This document shows positions 1-8,234 of a DNA stretch of 64,000 nt, in pieces (position 1 is the first letter of the stretch; each line of letters starts with the position of its first letter). The notes below the pieces were generated by a model. The model saw nothing but the letters and a program-made list of their open reading frames with translations. It was not told where the DNA came from and did no database searches. The stretch comes from Shinella zoogloeoides (lineage in GTDB: Bacteria; Pseudomonadota; Alphaproteobacteria; Rhizobiales; Rhizobiaceae). The stretch spans positions 310,001 through 374,000 of the forward strand of contig NZ_CP132313.1 of NCBI RefSeq assembly GCF_030733845.1, written 5' to 3'. The translations under genes and the position numbers were made by a program.

Positions 1-286
1 CGACGATCTCGCTGGCATCGTAGTCGAGATTGTTGTCGCGCTTGAATTTACGCGCAATCGCCTGGCGCAGGGCCGGGGTGCCGTCGAGCGGCGGATATTT
101 CGTATCGCCGGCAAGCGCAGCCGCATAGCCCGCCTCGACGGCATTGGCGGGGGTGGCGAAATCCGGCTCGCCGGAAGACAGGCTGATGACCTTGATGCCC
201 TTGGCCGTGAGATCGCGGGCGCGCTGGGTCATCGCGGCGGAGGCGGAGACGGAAACGTTCTGCAGGCGGTCGGCTATGGCGGGCAT
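1..286 (-). CDS. class I/II aminotransferase, 5' part only (aspartate aminotransferase-like)
   Basis: About 95 N-terminal residues are present; the gene runs off the left edge. The translation opens with MPAIADRLQNVSVS and continues with LSSGEPDFATP and a TKYPPLDGTPALRQAI segment. These are the hallmark N-terminal motifs of the PLP-dependent aspartate aminotransferase family (substrate-binding region and the TxYxxxxGxxxLR signature). The PLP lysine lies outside the window. It starts 26 bases after the PxpA-like gene on the same strand and is probably the last visible gene of that operon, which would put amino-group transfer next to oxoproline or amide metabolism. The ribosome binding site is weak. 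The substrate cannot be read from this fragment. Confidence 0.85.
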   Translation of the reverse strand, partial: MPAIADRLQNVSVSASAAMTQRARDLTAKGIKVISLSSGEPDFATPANAVEAGYAAALAGDTKYPPLDGTPALRQAIARKFKRDNNLDYDASEIV

Positions 287-312
287 GGTGGTCGCTTTCG
301 ATGGGACGGAAA

Positions 313-1080
313 TTATCGCAGGAGTTTGGAAACGGGCGTGAGGGTGCCACCGGCCGCTTCGATCTCGCTGCGCACGGTGCGGGCAAGGTCGAGCGAACCG
401 GGCGTGTCGCTGTGCACGAGGATGGAGCGCGCGCGCATCGGAATGACAGTTCCGTCGATGGCCGTGACAGTCCCGTCGAGGAGGAATTTTCGCACGCGGG
501 CGCGCACAGAGGCCTCGTCCTTGACGAGGGCGCCGGGTTGGCCGCGCGGCACGAGCGCACCCTTGGCGTCATAGGCACGGTCGGCGAGAAAGAGGGTCAG
601 GGTCTTCAGCCCGGCCTCGATTGCGGCACGCTCGATCACGCTGTCCGCTGTCGCAAAGACGATGAGGCCGGGATCGACGCTGTGGATCGCCGCCATCATG
701 GCCGAGGCAAGCGCGGGATCGCGGTTGACCATGTTTCCCATCGCCGCATGGAAACTGACATGGGAGACCGTGACGCCCTCGGCCTTGGCAATCGCCGTCA
801 AAGCGCCGAGCTGGTAGAGCATCTGCTGGCGCAATTCGTCCGGCCCGAACGGCAATTCGCGGCGGCCGAAGCCCTGCCGGTCCGGCAGACCGGGATGGGC
901 ACCGACATCGACACCCCGCTGCCGCGCCAGGCGCACCATGCGCACCATCGTATCGGGATCGCCGGCATGGAAGCCGCAAGCGATGTTGGCGGAGGTGACG
1001 ACATCCATCATCGCCTCGTCGTCGCAGAGACGGTAGGGGCCGAAGCCCTCGCCCATATCGGAATTGAGATCGACCTGCAT
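313..1080 (-). CDS. pxpA: LamB/YcsF family protein, 5-oxoprolinase subunit A-like
   Basis: This 255-residue protein begins MQVDLNSDMGEGFG and has SANIACGFHAGDP, GAHPGLPDRQGFGRR and LADRAYDAKGALVPR, the conserved blocks of the LamB/YcsF (UPF0271) family. In E. coli PxpA works with PxpB and PxpC to hydrolyse 5-oxoproline to glutamate with ATP. Length matches the family. The segment HVSFHAAMGN replaces the HVKPHG-type motif of E. coli PxpA, so this belongs to a divergent subgroup and the substrate may differ. An AGGAG ribosome binding site lies six bases before the ATG, and the PxpC-like gene ends ten bases upstream. Family membership is clear; activity on oxoproline is inferred. Confidence 0.88.
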   Translation of the reverse strand: MQVDLNSDMGEGFGPYRLCDDEAMMDVVTSANIACGFHAGDPDTMVRMVRLARQRGVDVGAHPGLPDRQGFGRRELPFGPDELRQQMLYQLGALTAIAKAEGVTVSHVSFHAAMGNMVNRDPALASAMMAAIHSVDPGLIVFATADSVIERAAIEAGLKTLTLFLADRAYDAKGALVPRGQPGALVKDEASVRARVRKFLLDGTVTAIDGTVIPMRARSILVHSDTPGSLDLARTVRSEIEAAGGTLTPVSKLLR

Positions 1081-1089
1081 GGGAAACTC

Positions 1090-2082
1090 CTAAGCCATGG
1101 CGGCGAGTGCCTGGCGCACCAGCCGGGCAGTCTTCTGAACATCGGCGACATAGGCCGTAAGCGCCGTCTCCACGGCCTTCGCCTCCGCATGCGTCGCCGG
1201 CATGAAGCGCAGCAGCGAGCCGATACGCGCCTGCCCCAGCCGCCAGAGGTCCGCCTCGATGACGCCGGCGATCTTGGGATAGCCGCCCGCCGTGTTGGCG
1301 TCGCTCATCTGCACGATGGGCTCACCTGCCGGCGGCACCTGAATGACGCCGGGCACGACGCCGTGCGAACGCATCTCAACCACCTCGGTTGGATGGATCG
1401 GATCGCCGCTCAGCCGGTAGCCAGTGCGATCGCTGCGCGCGGAAATCTTCCACGGCTGCCCCCAGAACCGTTCCGCGTCCGTACCGAACAGATCGTGTTC
1501 CCCCGCCGGCAACGCCCGGATGATAAGTGCGCCGCCCTCGGCGACGGGGAAGACATCCTTCAGGGCCGTGGCCGGCGGCACGACGCCGAAACCGCCCTTC
1601 GGCAGGAAGCCGCCCGCCGCCGTGCCCGTCGCGATCCGGTCGCCCGCGGCCAGCACGCGCCCCTCCATCCCGCCGAAACCACCGCGCAGCGAGGTGCTGC
1701 GTGAGCCCATGACGGGAGCGACATCCACCCCGCCGGCAAGGCAGAGACAGGCGCGCGCGTCCTTCAAGGGCGGCGAGAATTCCAGCACCTGGCCCGCCTG
1801 CGCCTCCGTCACCCACCAGGGCGGCAGCGGCACGCCGTCGAGCGTCGCCCGGCAGTCCGCGCCGGTCACGGCAAAGGCGCCCCGCTCGAAAAAGCGCACA
1901 CGGAACGGAAAGGTCTGCACTTCGATGCCGGCGGCATCGGGCGCATTGCCGGCGAGGATATTGCCGATCCTCAGCGCCAGCGTGTCCATAGCACCGCAGG
2001 CGGTGACGCCGATATTGCGATAGCCGGGACGGCCGAGGTCCTGGATCGTGTTCAGGGGGCCGGTTGAGACGATCTCGATCAC
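1090..2082 (-). CDS. pxpC: biotin-dependent carboxyltransferase / KipA family protein (PxpC-like)
   Basis: The 330-residue translation (MIEIVSTGPLNTIQDLGRPGYRNIGV, then ACGAMDTLALRIGN and GGYPKIAGVI) matches the KipA/PxpC family. That family is homologous to one half of the carboxyltransferase domain of urea carboxylase. The start is a GTG whose last two bases overlap the TGA of the PxpB-like gene (GTGA), which indicates translational coupling. PxpB and PxpC normally form one complex. Its operon also encodes biotin carboxylase and BCCP but no AccA/AccD, so this subunit could act as the carboxyl acceptor part of a biotin enzyme. That role is an inference. Confidence 0.88.
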   Translation of the reverse strand: MIEIVSTGPLNTIQDLGRPGYRNIGVTACGAMDTLALRIGNILAGNAPDAAGIEVQTFPFRVRFFERGAFAVTGADCRATLDGVPLPPWWVTEAQAGQVLEFSPPLKDARACLCLAGGVDVAPVMGSRSTSLRGGFGGMEGRVLAAGDRIATGTAAGGFLPKGGFGVVPPATALKDVFPVAEGGALIIRALPAGEHDLFGTDAERFWGQPWKISARSDRTGYRLSGDPIHPTEVVEMRSHGVVPGVIQVPPAGEPIVQMSDANTAGGYPKIAGVIEADLWRLGQARIGSLLRFMPATHAEAKAVETALTAYVADVQKTARLVRQALAAMA

Positions 2083-2777
2083 AGCTCGATCCTTTCAGGA
2101 CGGAAACGCACGGTATCGCCGGGGGCCATCACGGCGGGAAGAGCCGCCATCGGGTCGAACATCTGGAGTTCGGCAAAGCCGATCGAGTTCCAGCCGTTCG
2201 GCCCCGTCAGCACGGCGACGCCCGTCTGCATGCCGCCGATGGTCACGCAGCCGCGGGCCATGTGCAGCGAAGGCACGGTCTTGCGCGGCATGTGAATGTG
2301 CGGGTCGAGCCCGTGCAGGTAGCCGAAGCCCGGGGCGCTTCCGAGCGCGAAGACGCGGTAGGTGCCTTCGTGGTGGATGCGCACCACCTCCCGGTCGGAG
2401 AGGCCGGACAGGTCGCACAGCGCCGGCAGGTCCGTCGCATGTTCGCCGCCATAGGTGACGGCGATCTCGATCTCGCGGCCGGCAAGATCGACACCCCGCG
2501 CACGCCGCCATTCCTCCTGCAGCGCGAGGACGATCGCGTCGGACGCATCGGGCGTCTCCTTGAGGATGACCAGCAGGTTCGTCATGCCCGGCACGATCTC
2601 GGCAATGTCGGGCCGGGTTTCGAGTGCGTGCGACAAAGACCAGATGCGCCGCTGGTTCGGCAGGTCGAAGGCACCGGGCGCCTCGATGAGGAAGGCGCGT
2701 GTGCCTATGAAGGAAATGCGTGCCTGATCGTCGGTGTCGGGAACGATGGAGGCGGGGGCGGCTTGCCGGAAGCTCAT
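2079..2777 (-). CDS. pxpB: KipI/PxpB family protein, allophanate hydrolase subunit 1-like
   Basis: The 232-residue protein has the KipI/PxpB hallmarks: IVPGMTNLLVIL near residue 70, VTYGGEHATDLPAL, and a GSAPGFGYLHGLDPHIHMPRK block followed by GCVTIGGMQTGVAV. This family matches the first half of the carboxyltransferase domain of urea carboxylase and, as PxpB, is a subunit of bacterial 5-oxoprolinase. The ATG overlaps the stop of the BCCP-like gene as ATGA, and its own stop overlaps the PxpC-like start, so the genes are probably co-translated. The N-terminus has a short extension of about 15 residues before the conserved part. Confidence 0.88.
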   Translation of the reverse strand: MSFRQAAPASIVPDTDDQARISFIGTRAFLIEAPGAFDLPNQRRIWSLSHALETRPDIAEIVPGMTNLLVILKETPDASDAIVLALQEEWRRARGVDLAGREIEIAVTYGGEHATDLPALCDLSGLSDREVVRIHHEGTYRVFALGSAPGFGYLHGLDPHIHMPRKTVPSLHMARGCVTIGGMQTGVAVLTGPNGWNSIGFAELQMFDPMAALPAVMAPGDTVRFRPERIEL

Positions 2778-3241
2778 CGAGAGGCCTCCATCGTCACGAT
2801 GGCATCGCCATAGCCGATCAGGTCGCCGGTACGGACATGGACATCGCTGACCACACCGCCCTCGCGGATGAACACCGGAAGCAGCGTCGGCCCCACTTCG
2901 ACAAAACCGACTATTGCGCCGCCTTCAAGCGCCCTGCCCTCGCCGGCAAGCGGCCCGGCGTCGGCAACGGCGGGATGCCTGTCATGGAAGCGGCCGGCAA
3001 GGGGCGCCTTGACGATACGCCCGTCCGGCCGTCCGGCCGGAATGTCCGGCATGGGGTCGGCCCTGTGCACCGGGCGGGCGCCGGCATTCAATGCGATCTT
3101 CAGCACGCCGCCGTCGGGCGTGGCGATTTCCAGTTCCCTGGCGCCGGAGCTTTCCAGCCAGCCGGTCAGGGTGGAGATCAGGGCTGGATCGGAGAGATCG
3201 CCGATCGTGTTCCTGTCCGTCGAGCGGTCACGCCTCGCCAC
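2774..3241 (-). CDS. biotinyl/lipoyl-domain protein without the biotin lysine (degenerate BCCP)
   Basis: This 155-residue protein has the BCCP plan: an N-terminal helical segment (about 15-50), a linker, and a C-terminal lipoyl/biotinyl-like domain (about 74-153) ending [12 protein letters not shown]. Where a BCCP has an (A/V)MK(M/V) hairpin, this sequence reads [13 protein letters not shown] (111-123), with no Met-Lys, so it should not be biotinylated. The start is GTG, overlapping the biotin carboxylase stop by 14 bases. A normal BCCP with EAMKV is encoded two genes upstream, so this one is probably structural or an adaptor in the complex. Family membership comes from the overall pattern; the role is inferred. 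Confidence 0.75.
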   Translation of the reverse strand: MARRDRSTDRNTIGDLSDPALISTLTGWLESSGARELEIATPDGGVLKIALNAGARPVHRADPMPDIPAGRPDGRIVKAPLAGRFHDRHPAVADAGPLAGEGRALEGGAIVGFVEVGPTLLPVFIREGGVVSDVHVRTGDLIGYGDAIVTMEASR

Positions 3242-4595
3242 GGGGTTCCTCCCTCAGCCGTTTTTCAAGATGGTGGATATCGACGCCGCCACGCACGAAA
3301 TCCGGATCGGAGAAGATCCGCGCGTGCAGCGGTAGGTTGGTGGCGATGCCCTCGATGCGGGTCTCGGCGAGGGCGACCTGCATGCGGCGGATGGCGACTT
3401 CGCGGGTCGGCGCATAGACGATCAGCTTGGCGATCAGCGAATCGTAGTAGGGCGAAACGCGATACCCCGCGGAAACATGGCTATCGACGCGAACGCCAGG
3501 CCCGCTCGGGAAGCGGACCGCCGTGATGCGTCCCGGCGCGGCGACGAAGGTGGTGGGATCCTCCGCATTGATGCGGCACTCGAAGGCATGGCCCTGTGCC
3601 GTGCCGGCAAAGCGGGCCTCATCTAGCAGTGCACCCTGCGCGACGCGCAATTGCTCGTGCACAAGGTCGACACCCGCCGTCATTTCGGTGACGGGATGCT
3701 CGACCTGAAGGCGGGTGTTCATCTCGATGAAATAGAATTCGCCATTCTCGTAGAGAAACTCGAAGGTACCGACGCCGCGATAGCCGATTTGCCGGCAGGC
3801 TTCCGCGCAGCGCGCGCCGATCCGTTCTGCAAGATCGGGTGCGATGCCCGGCGCCGGCGCTTCTTCCACGACCTTCTGGTGCCGGCGCTGGACGGAACAA
3901 TCGCGATGACCAACCCAGACGGCATTGCCGTGATTGTCGCACAGAACCTGGAATTCGACGTGGCGCGGATGCTCCAGGAATTTCTCGATATAGAGTTCGG
4001 GCTTGCCGAATGCGCGGCGCGCTTCCTCGCGGGTAATTGCGATGGCATCCGCAACCTCGGCGCTCTCGCGCACGACGCGCATGCCGCGCCCGCCCCCGCC
4101 GCCGGCCGCCTTGACGATCACGGGATAGCCGATCTCGTCCGCGATTGCCCGCACCGCCTCAGCGTCCTCCGGCAATGGCTCGCCCGGCCCCGGCACGCAG
4201 GGTACGCCGGCGGCCATCATCGCCCGCTTGGCGGCGATCTTGTCGCCCATGATGCGGATCGCGGATGCCGGCGGCCCGACGAAGGTAAGCCCGGCCTCCT
4301 CCACCGCCTCGGCGAAATCGGCGTTTTCCGACAGAAAGCCGTAGCCTGGATGGATGGCCTCCGCGCTCGTCACGCGGGCAGCCAGCAGAATGGCCGCCTG
4401 GTTGAGATAGCTGCGCCCGGGTGCGGAGGGGCCGATGACAAGCGGTCCGCCGTCCTTCGGCGCGGCGCGACCTGCCTTGTCCGCTTCGGACGCGATAAGG
4501 ACCGGCCGCAGCCCGAGCTCCAGGCATGCGCGCTCGATGCGCACGGCGATCTCGCCGCGATTGGCGATCAGAACGGAGGTGAACGGGACCTCCAT
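3228..4595 (-). CDS. accC: biotin carboxylase (AccC-type)
   Basis: The 455-residue protein from [20 protein letters not shown] is a complete biotin carboxylase: the N-terminal fold, [15 protein letters not shown], the ATP-grasp glycine loop [12 protein letters not shown], and the [16 protein letters not shown] catalytic motif. It would carboxylate the biotin of a BCCP using ATP and bicarbonate. The start is the ATG at 4595, which overlaps the stop of the upstream BCCP gene; an upstream in-frame extension lies inside that gene and is not used. No acetyl-CoA carboxyltransferase genes are nearby. The operon instead contains PxpB/PxpC homologues, so the carboxylated product may not be malonyl-CoA. 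Confidence 0.92.
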   Translation of the reverse strand: MEVPFTSVLIANRGEIAVRIERACLELGLRPVLIASEADKAGRAAPKDGGPLVIGPSAPGRSYLNQAAILLAARVTSAEAIHPGYGFLSENADFAEAVEEAGLTFVGPPASAIRIMGDKIAAKRAMMAAGVPCVPGPGEPLPEDAEAVRAIADEIGYPVIVKAAGGGGGRGMRVVRESAEVADAIAITREEARRAFGKPELYIEKFLEHPRHVEFQVLCDNHGNAVWVGHRDCSVQRRHQKVVEEAPAPGIAPDLAERIGARCAEACRQIGYRGVGTFEFLYENGEFYFIEMNTRLQVEHPVTEMTAGVDLVHEQLRVAQGALLDEARFAGTAQGHAFECRINAEDPTTFVAAPGRITAVRFPSGPGVRVDSHVSAGYRVSPYYDSLIAKLIVYAPTREVAIRRMQVALAETRIEGIATNLPLHARIFSDPDFVRGGVDIHHLEKRLREEPRGEA

Positions 4596-5032
4596 CAGAC
4601 GATCTCCGCGATCGGATCGCCGAAGGCGACATCCTGCCCGTCTTCGAAGAAGATGCGCTTGACCGTACCGCCGAAGGGCGCGCTCACCGTGGTGAAAACC
4701 TTCATCGCCTCGACGATGCACAGCGCCTGCCCCGCCTCGACCCTATCGCCCAGGGCGATCAGCGGCGCCGCGCCGGGGCTTGCCGCTTGGTGGAGAACAC
4801 CAGCAAGAGCCGACCGCACCAGCCGCTTGTCCGCTTCATGGTTCCGGCCGGCCGGTTCGGCGGGCGCAGAGACGGGCGATGCCGGCGACGGGACCGCAGG
4901 CGCATGCCCGGTCTCGGCCGTCGGGGAGGAATTGCGGATGACAACGGTCGTACCCGCCTCGCTGACCGTCAATTCCGAGATGCGCGAGCGGCCGACGAAA
5001 TCGAGAAGCGTCTTGATCTTTTCCAGATCCAT
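4595..5032 (-). CDS. accB: biotin carboxyl carrier protein (BCCP), biotinylatable
   Basis: The chosen ATG gives a 145-residue protein, [23 protein letters not shown], typical of the BCCP N-terminus. A Pro/Ala-rich linker (about 40-62) follows, then the biotinyl domain with [10 protein letters not shown]111 is the expected biotin site. It is the first gene of the seven-gene operon and overlaps accC. The longer open frame upstream (to 5269) lacks family similarity. Leading the operon together with biotin carboxylase suggests supply of a dedicated carrier rather than housekeeping fatty-acid synthesis, but a second acetyl-CoA carboxylase set cannot be excluded. Confidence 0.88.
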   Translation of the reverse strand: MDLEKIKTLLDFVGRSRISELTVSEAGTTVVIRNSSPTAETGHAPAVPSPASPVSAPAEPAGRNHEADKRLVRSALAGVLHQAASPGAAPLIALGDRVEAGQALCIVEAMKVFTTVSAPFGGTVKRIFFEDGQDVAFGDPIAEIV

Positions 5033-5255
5033 GGTTTTCCCCAAGGCACGCAGAACCAGCATATGGCCACGACGGCCAACCCTCCGGTCCGATTGGGAAA
5101 ACCTTACACAGCATTGCGTTTGATGGGGGCAGACAAACTTTGAATACTGCCGCAAGCGCACCGCGCTGGACGGGGTAAAGGATCGAAACGTCTTGTAGCA
5201 GTAAATGCATTCAGTGATCTCAGACGATGATAAGGCTCTTGAGCCATTCCTGCCC
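5033..5255. other. upstream region of the carboxylase/oxoprolinase operon
   Basis: This stretch must hold the promoter of the minus-strand operon that begins at 5032. I see no convincing gene and no clear sigma-70 match. It ends at the terminal repeat of the deleted IS256-family element. Confidence 0.4.
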
Positions 5256-5788
5256 AGATCGTGTCCCACCGAGTGGTGTAGTTCGGCGGTAGCACAGACG
5301 CTCGCGAGCGCGCGCCCAATCGCGCTGTAGCGAGTGAGGGGCTGTGCGGGCGGTCATCAGTGTTTTCCGCTAGGGTCGGGTTGTTCAAGACACAACCTGA
5401 CGGAAAGATCGCTGATGACCATAGACATGATGAACCTGCGCTCGCGTTGAGAGGAGCGCTGATGCCGATTTGTTGCGCGAGATGATCGGCTTTGCGGCTG
5501 AACGGCTGATGGAGCTGGAGGTCGGCTCAGCTACGGATGTACGGATGCAGGGTTCGGGGAGAAGAACCCGATGCGGCTTGCACAGCGCAACGACTACCGT
5601 GACCGCGATTGGGAGACGCAAGCTGGCGCGGTCGAGCTTCGCATTCCGAAGCTGCGCAGAGACCATGGCGCAAATGAGCGATGATCCCAAATCAGCTTGC
5701 CCGCTGTGGCCCGTTGATATCCCTCCGACCCTATGTCGGAAAGCACGGCCATCAGCCGTCAGCTACACCACCTACGTGGACACGATCT
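5256..5788 (+). mobile_element. internally deleted IS256-family element
   Basis: Imperfect inverted repeats of 26 bases bound the element (5256-5281 and 5763-5788; the outer 11 bases, AGATCGTGTCC, match exactly). Inside, the start of an IS256 transposase (LLREMIGFAAERLMELE, then RNDYRDRDWE-like and ELRIPKLR in shifting frames) is joined directly to its extreme C-terminus (ETMAQMSDDP, then ISLPAVAR and stop). The roughly 0.8 kb catalytic middle is gone. Full IS256 elements are about 1.3 kb, so this is a non-autonomous deletion derivative that kept both ends. No clear target duplication was found. Confidence 0.72.
5415..5717 (+). pseudogene. IS256-family transposase remnant (N- and C-terminal ends fused)
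   Basis: The reading frame begins at an ATG (MTIDMMNLRSR), hits a stop at once and must be read in more than one frame to recover the transposase N-terminal motifs. Near 5660 it jumps to the last 15 or so residues of the family. The DDE catalytic core is missing, so it cannot make active transposase. Confidence 0.7.
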
Positions 5789-6123
5789 GACTGGGATGCA
5801 GAGATCAGCCAAATATTTGGGAGCGCCTTGAAGGGATCAGAACCTTCGACCATGCAGTTTCGCAATCATTTAATATGTTTGCACCGCCGCTTGCGGGAAT
5901 TCCGCGTCACGCAAAGACCAGCTTCTGTCCACACCAGTGATTAGCCGGTCGGAGCACGCAGACACGCTTCCCCTCACCCGCCTAGGAGAGGCAAGGCTGT
6001 AGTCGAGCATTGCAGACTGGTCCAATTGCGTCCCATGCTCCAATGCACTGAGGTATTGGATGCAGCCACCATAAAGATGCTGGCAGACGGCTTTACGCCG
6101 TCCGCCGCTATTCGTATCAGCTT
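5789..6123. other. no recognisable gene
   Basis: About 335 bases between the deleted IS256-family element and the hydrolase remnant. I found no supported coding region, repeat or RNA in it. Confidence 0.4.
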
Positions 6124-6655
6124 TCACTCAGCGACCTTCACTGTGCTCTTCGCGGCCTGATCGATAACATCGGCGATGACTCCGGGCTGAGTCGCGAACA
6201 GCGCATGACTGGCGTCGACCTCGGTCACCTTGGCGCCGATGCGCTTGGCCATGTTCTGCAGCATGCGCTGGTCGAAGGCCTTGTCCTGGCGGGCGATGAC
6301 TGCCCAGCTTGGCTTGGTGCGCCAGGCGGCATTTTCCAGCTTGATACCGAAGGAGGACAGGTTAACTGGCACCTTGGAGTTTTCCAGGAAAGCAGCGTCC
6401 GCATCGGTCATGTCAGCCGCAAAGCCCGCCTTGAACGTACCGGCCTTCAGGAAACCGTAGCCATCGGCAGTCGGTTAGATCACGAACTCCGGCGCTGTCG
6501 TGTAGCCCTCATACTGCTGCGCGGTCGTTTCGACTACATCCGGCGACGGAGCGGAGACGTAGACCAGGCCAGTGACCTTGGGGACGATGCCGGCTTCCGT
6601 AATCATAACGCCACCCCAGGAGTCGCCGACGAGAATGGTCGGGCCGTCCTGGCGT
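6124..6655 (-). pseudogene. alpha/beta hydrolase, truncated and with an in-frame stop
   Basis: On the minus strand the reading is DGPTILVGDSWGGVMITEAG, then GLVYVSAPSPD, a TAA stop at 6475-6477, and in the same frame the C-terminal part from about 6411 to 6124 (TKPSWAVIARQDKAFD, then VTEVDASHALFATQPGVIADVI). These match the C-terminal two thirds of a small alpha/beta hydrolase. The nucleophile elbow reads GDSWGG where GHSWGG is usual, and the catalytic His is in the SHALF motif. The N-terminus is missing because an IstB fragment abuts at about 6640-6655. The truncation and the stop make it a pseudogene. Confidence 0.75.
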
Positions 6656-7112
6656 CCAAGCTGCCGCTGGCCAAGGACATCGAAGACTTCGACTTAACCG
6701 GCACACCGGTCAATGAAGGGCTGGTGCGTCAGCTCGCGGCAGGCTCGTTCCTCGCCGAGCAGCACAACATCGTTCTGGTCGGCGGGACTGGAACGGGAAA
6801 GTCCCACCTGTCGATCGCGCTTGCCCGCGCCCTGTTCCGCAACGGCGCGCGCGGACGCTTCAACAACGTCGTCGATTTGGTCAACGGTTCAAGAAAGAGG
6901 CGCGCAACGGCAAGCAGGGACGGCTCGCCGACTTCATCTCTAGGCTCGACTTCGTCATAATGGACGAGCTGGGATATCTGCCCTTCGCCCAGGCCGGCGG
7001 CCAGCTTCTCTTCCACCTCATCAGCCGCCTCTACGAACGCACCTCGATCATCATCACCACGAACCTGGCCTTCGGCGAGTGGCCCGCCGTCTTCGGGGAT
7101 GCGAAGATGACT
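6640..7112 (+). pseudogene. IstB-type ATPase of IS21 family, truncated and frameshifted
   Basis: The fragment reads [19 protein letters not shown], then the Walker [13 protein letters not shown] and [11 protein letters not shown]. After one frameshift near 6885 it continues [24 protein letters not shown] (Walker B), then [14 protein letters not shown] and GDAKMT, where homology stops. Both ends are missing. IstB is the helper ATPase of IS21 elements; no matching istA is adjacent, so only a scar remains. It differs clearly from the IstB at 50131. Confidence 0.82.
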
Positions 7113-7369
7113 CGTCCCAGAATGATCACGCTATGTGTCCTCAACCACCTAACGGATGTGTCTCGGCGTAGCATATTGACTCTCTGGCGGGGTGACCCGG
7201 CTCAAATTTTCCCAGTTTATAATTTGCTAATGACCGGTCTAATTAGGACAAGCCCTTCAAAGAAAAGGCTCTGGGCAGGTGGTGGACGAATGCGAAAACC
7301 TTATAAAGTTCCACGATCCTCACGGGCGGTGCGTCCGTCTTATCTTAGGTTCTGTCCAGCTCGCGCTTT

Positions 7370-8038
7370 TCATTGGCACTGACGCCGTGGACCACCATTA
7401 TATGGCTGGTATGTATTGTCGTCCGTGCGATAGGACTTGTAGCGCTCACCGCACTTGCGCGTGTGATCCTCAAGATCAGCGGTAACCAGTGGAGCATTCT
7501 TGTAGCCGTCCCCGAGCGAGTGATCTGAGCTCAAAAGCACTTCTTCAGCGGCTCCTCTGTCCTCGTCATGGATAGGAGCTCCATTCGCAAAGTAGGGAGA
7601 AACGCAATGCCGGCGTTTACCGGTATAGGGTTGATATGTGTCATCGTCGGCTCGATAGGAATTATACCTCGAAATACACCATTGCACATGTTCGCGGGAC
7701 AGCGTCTTGGGACCGGGGTTTTGGTCTTCAGCAATTGAGCTCGTGACAAATTCGTCCGGCTGAGCATCCAAAAAGCTTTGCTGGTCATGGGTCTCATTGG
7801 GAAGGCTGCCCAATTCGATGCGCGATGCCGACATCTCTTCGCCCTCGGCAGCTTCCAGCTGGTGCCGGTTTCGCGCAACGACTTTAGGCTCGGTGGTCCA
7901 TAGATCCGCGACCCCGATGGTTCTCGATAGCGAAGCCGGCTCAGGTGTCGAAAGATAAAGGGTCGCTCCAAACACACCGAGAGAAAATGTGACAATCGAC
8001 AGCAGAACGCTCGCGATGATGGCTGCCAATGTTTTCAT
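7370..8038 (-). CDS. BA14K family secreted/envelope protein with two BA14K repeats
   Basis: The chosen ATG at 8038 gives 222 residues opening [21 protein letters not shown], a signal peptide or N-terminal anchor. Two BA14K-type repeats follow: [21 protein letters not shown] and, at the C-terminus, [20 protein letters not shown] ending in QC. The pattern C-x-x-R-Y-x-S-Y-x-x-x-x-x-T-Y-x-x-Y is that of the Brucella 14-kDa immunoreactive protein family found across Rhizobiales. The middle (about 40-130) is acidic and of low similarity. Longer in-frame upstream sequence has no such features and is rejected. The function of the family is not settled. Confidence 0.8.
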   Translation of the reverse strand: MKTLAAIIASVLLSIVTFSLGVFGATLYLSTPEPASLSRTIGVADLWTTEPKVVARNRHQLEAAEGEEMSASRIELGSLPNETHDQQSFLDAQPDEFVTSSIAEDQNPGPKTLSREHVQWCISRYNSYRADDDTYQPYTGKRRHCVSPYFANGAPIHDEDRGAAEEVLLSSDHSLGDGYKNAPLVTADLEDHTRKCGERYKSYRTDDNTYQPYNGGPRRQCQ

Positions 8039-8082
8039 GATTGTTGCTCCATTCGCTGCCTGCCGCAGTCCGTGTTGGCGCC

Positions 8083-8157
8083 CTAGCGCAGGCCAAGGAA
8101 TGAGAGGATTGCAATCACTATGACAATCAAGCCAACAATGTAGATGATGCGGTTCAT
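8083..8157 (-). CDS. 24-residue hydrophobic membrane peptide
   Basis: A 25-codon frame encodes [20 protein letters not shown] followed by LGLR, a single transmembrane helix with basic residues at both ends. Very short proteins of this form recur in Rhizobiales stress loci from memory, and the frame lies between two stress-type genes on the same strand. An AGAAAAAC stretch precedes the ATG, so the ribosome binding site is weak. Function unknown. Confidence 0.55.
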   Translation of the reverse strand: MNRIIYIVGLIVIVIAILSFLGLR

Positions 8158-8203
8158 AGTTTTTCTCCGAACGAAGGAAGGTGAACTTTTCTGCAGTCGA
8201 GCC

Positions 8204-8225
8204 AGGCGGCTCCTTGGAGCCGCCT
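8204..8225. repeat. 22-base perfect palindrome after the YflT-like gene
   Basis: Ten-base arms (AGGCGGCTCC and its complement) flank two bases, just downstream of the stop at 8235 on the minus strand. It could be a terminator or mRNA-stabilising hairpin. No T-run follows, so intrinsic termination is uncertain. Confidence 0.45.
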
Positions 8226-8234
8226 GTCGCAGAG

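Noticed and set aside
301..1704. Long plus-strand open frame of 467 codons
   Set aside because: It is the complement of the PxpA and PxpC genes, rich in Arg/His and without motifs; high GC keeps antisense frames open.
3651..5123. 490-codon plus-strand frame opposite biotin carboxylase
   Set aside because: The minus-strand frame has complete biotin carboxylase and BCCP motifs; this one has none.
8204..8225. Intrinsic terminator for the YflT-like gene
   Set aside because: The hairpin is strong but no T-run follows on either strand, so it was listed only as a palindrome.
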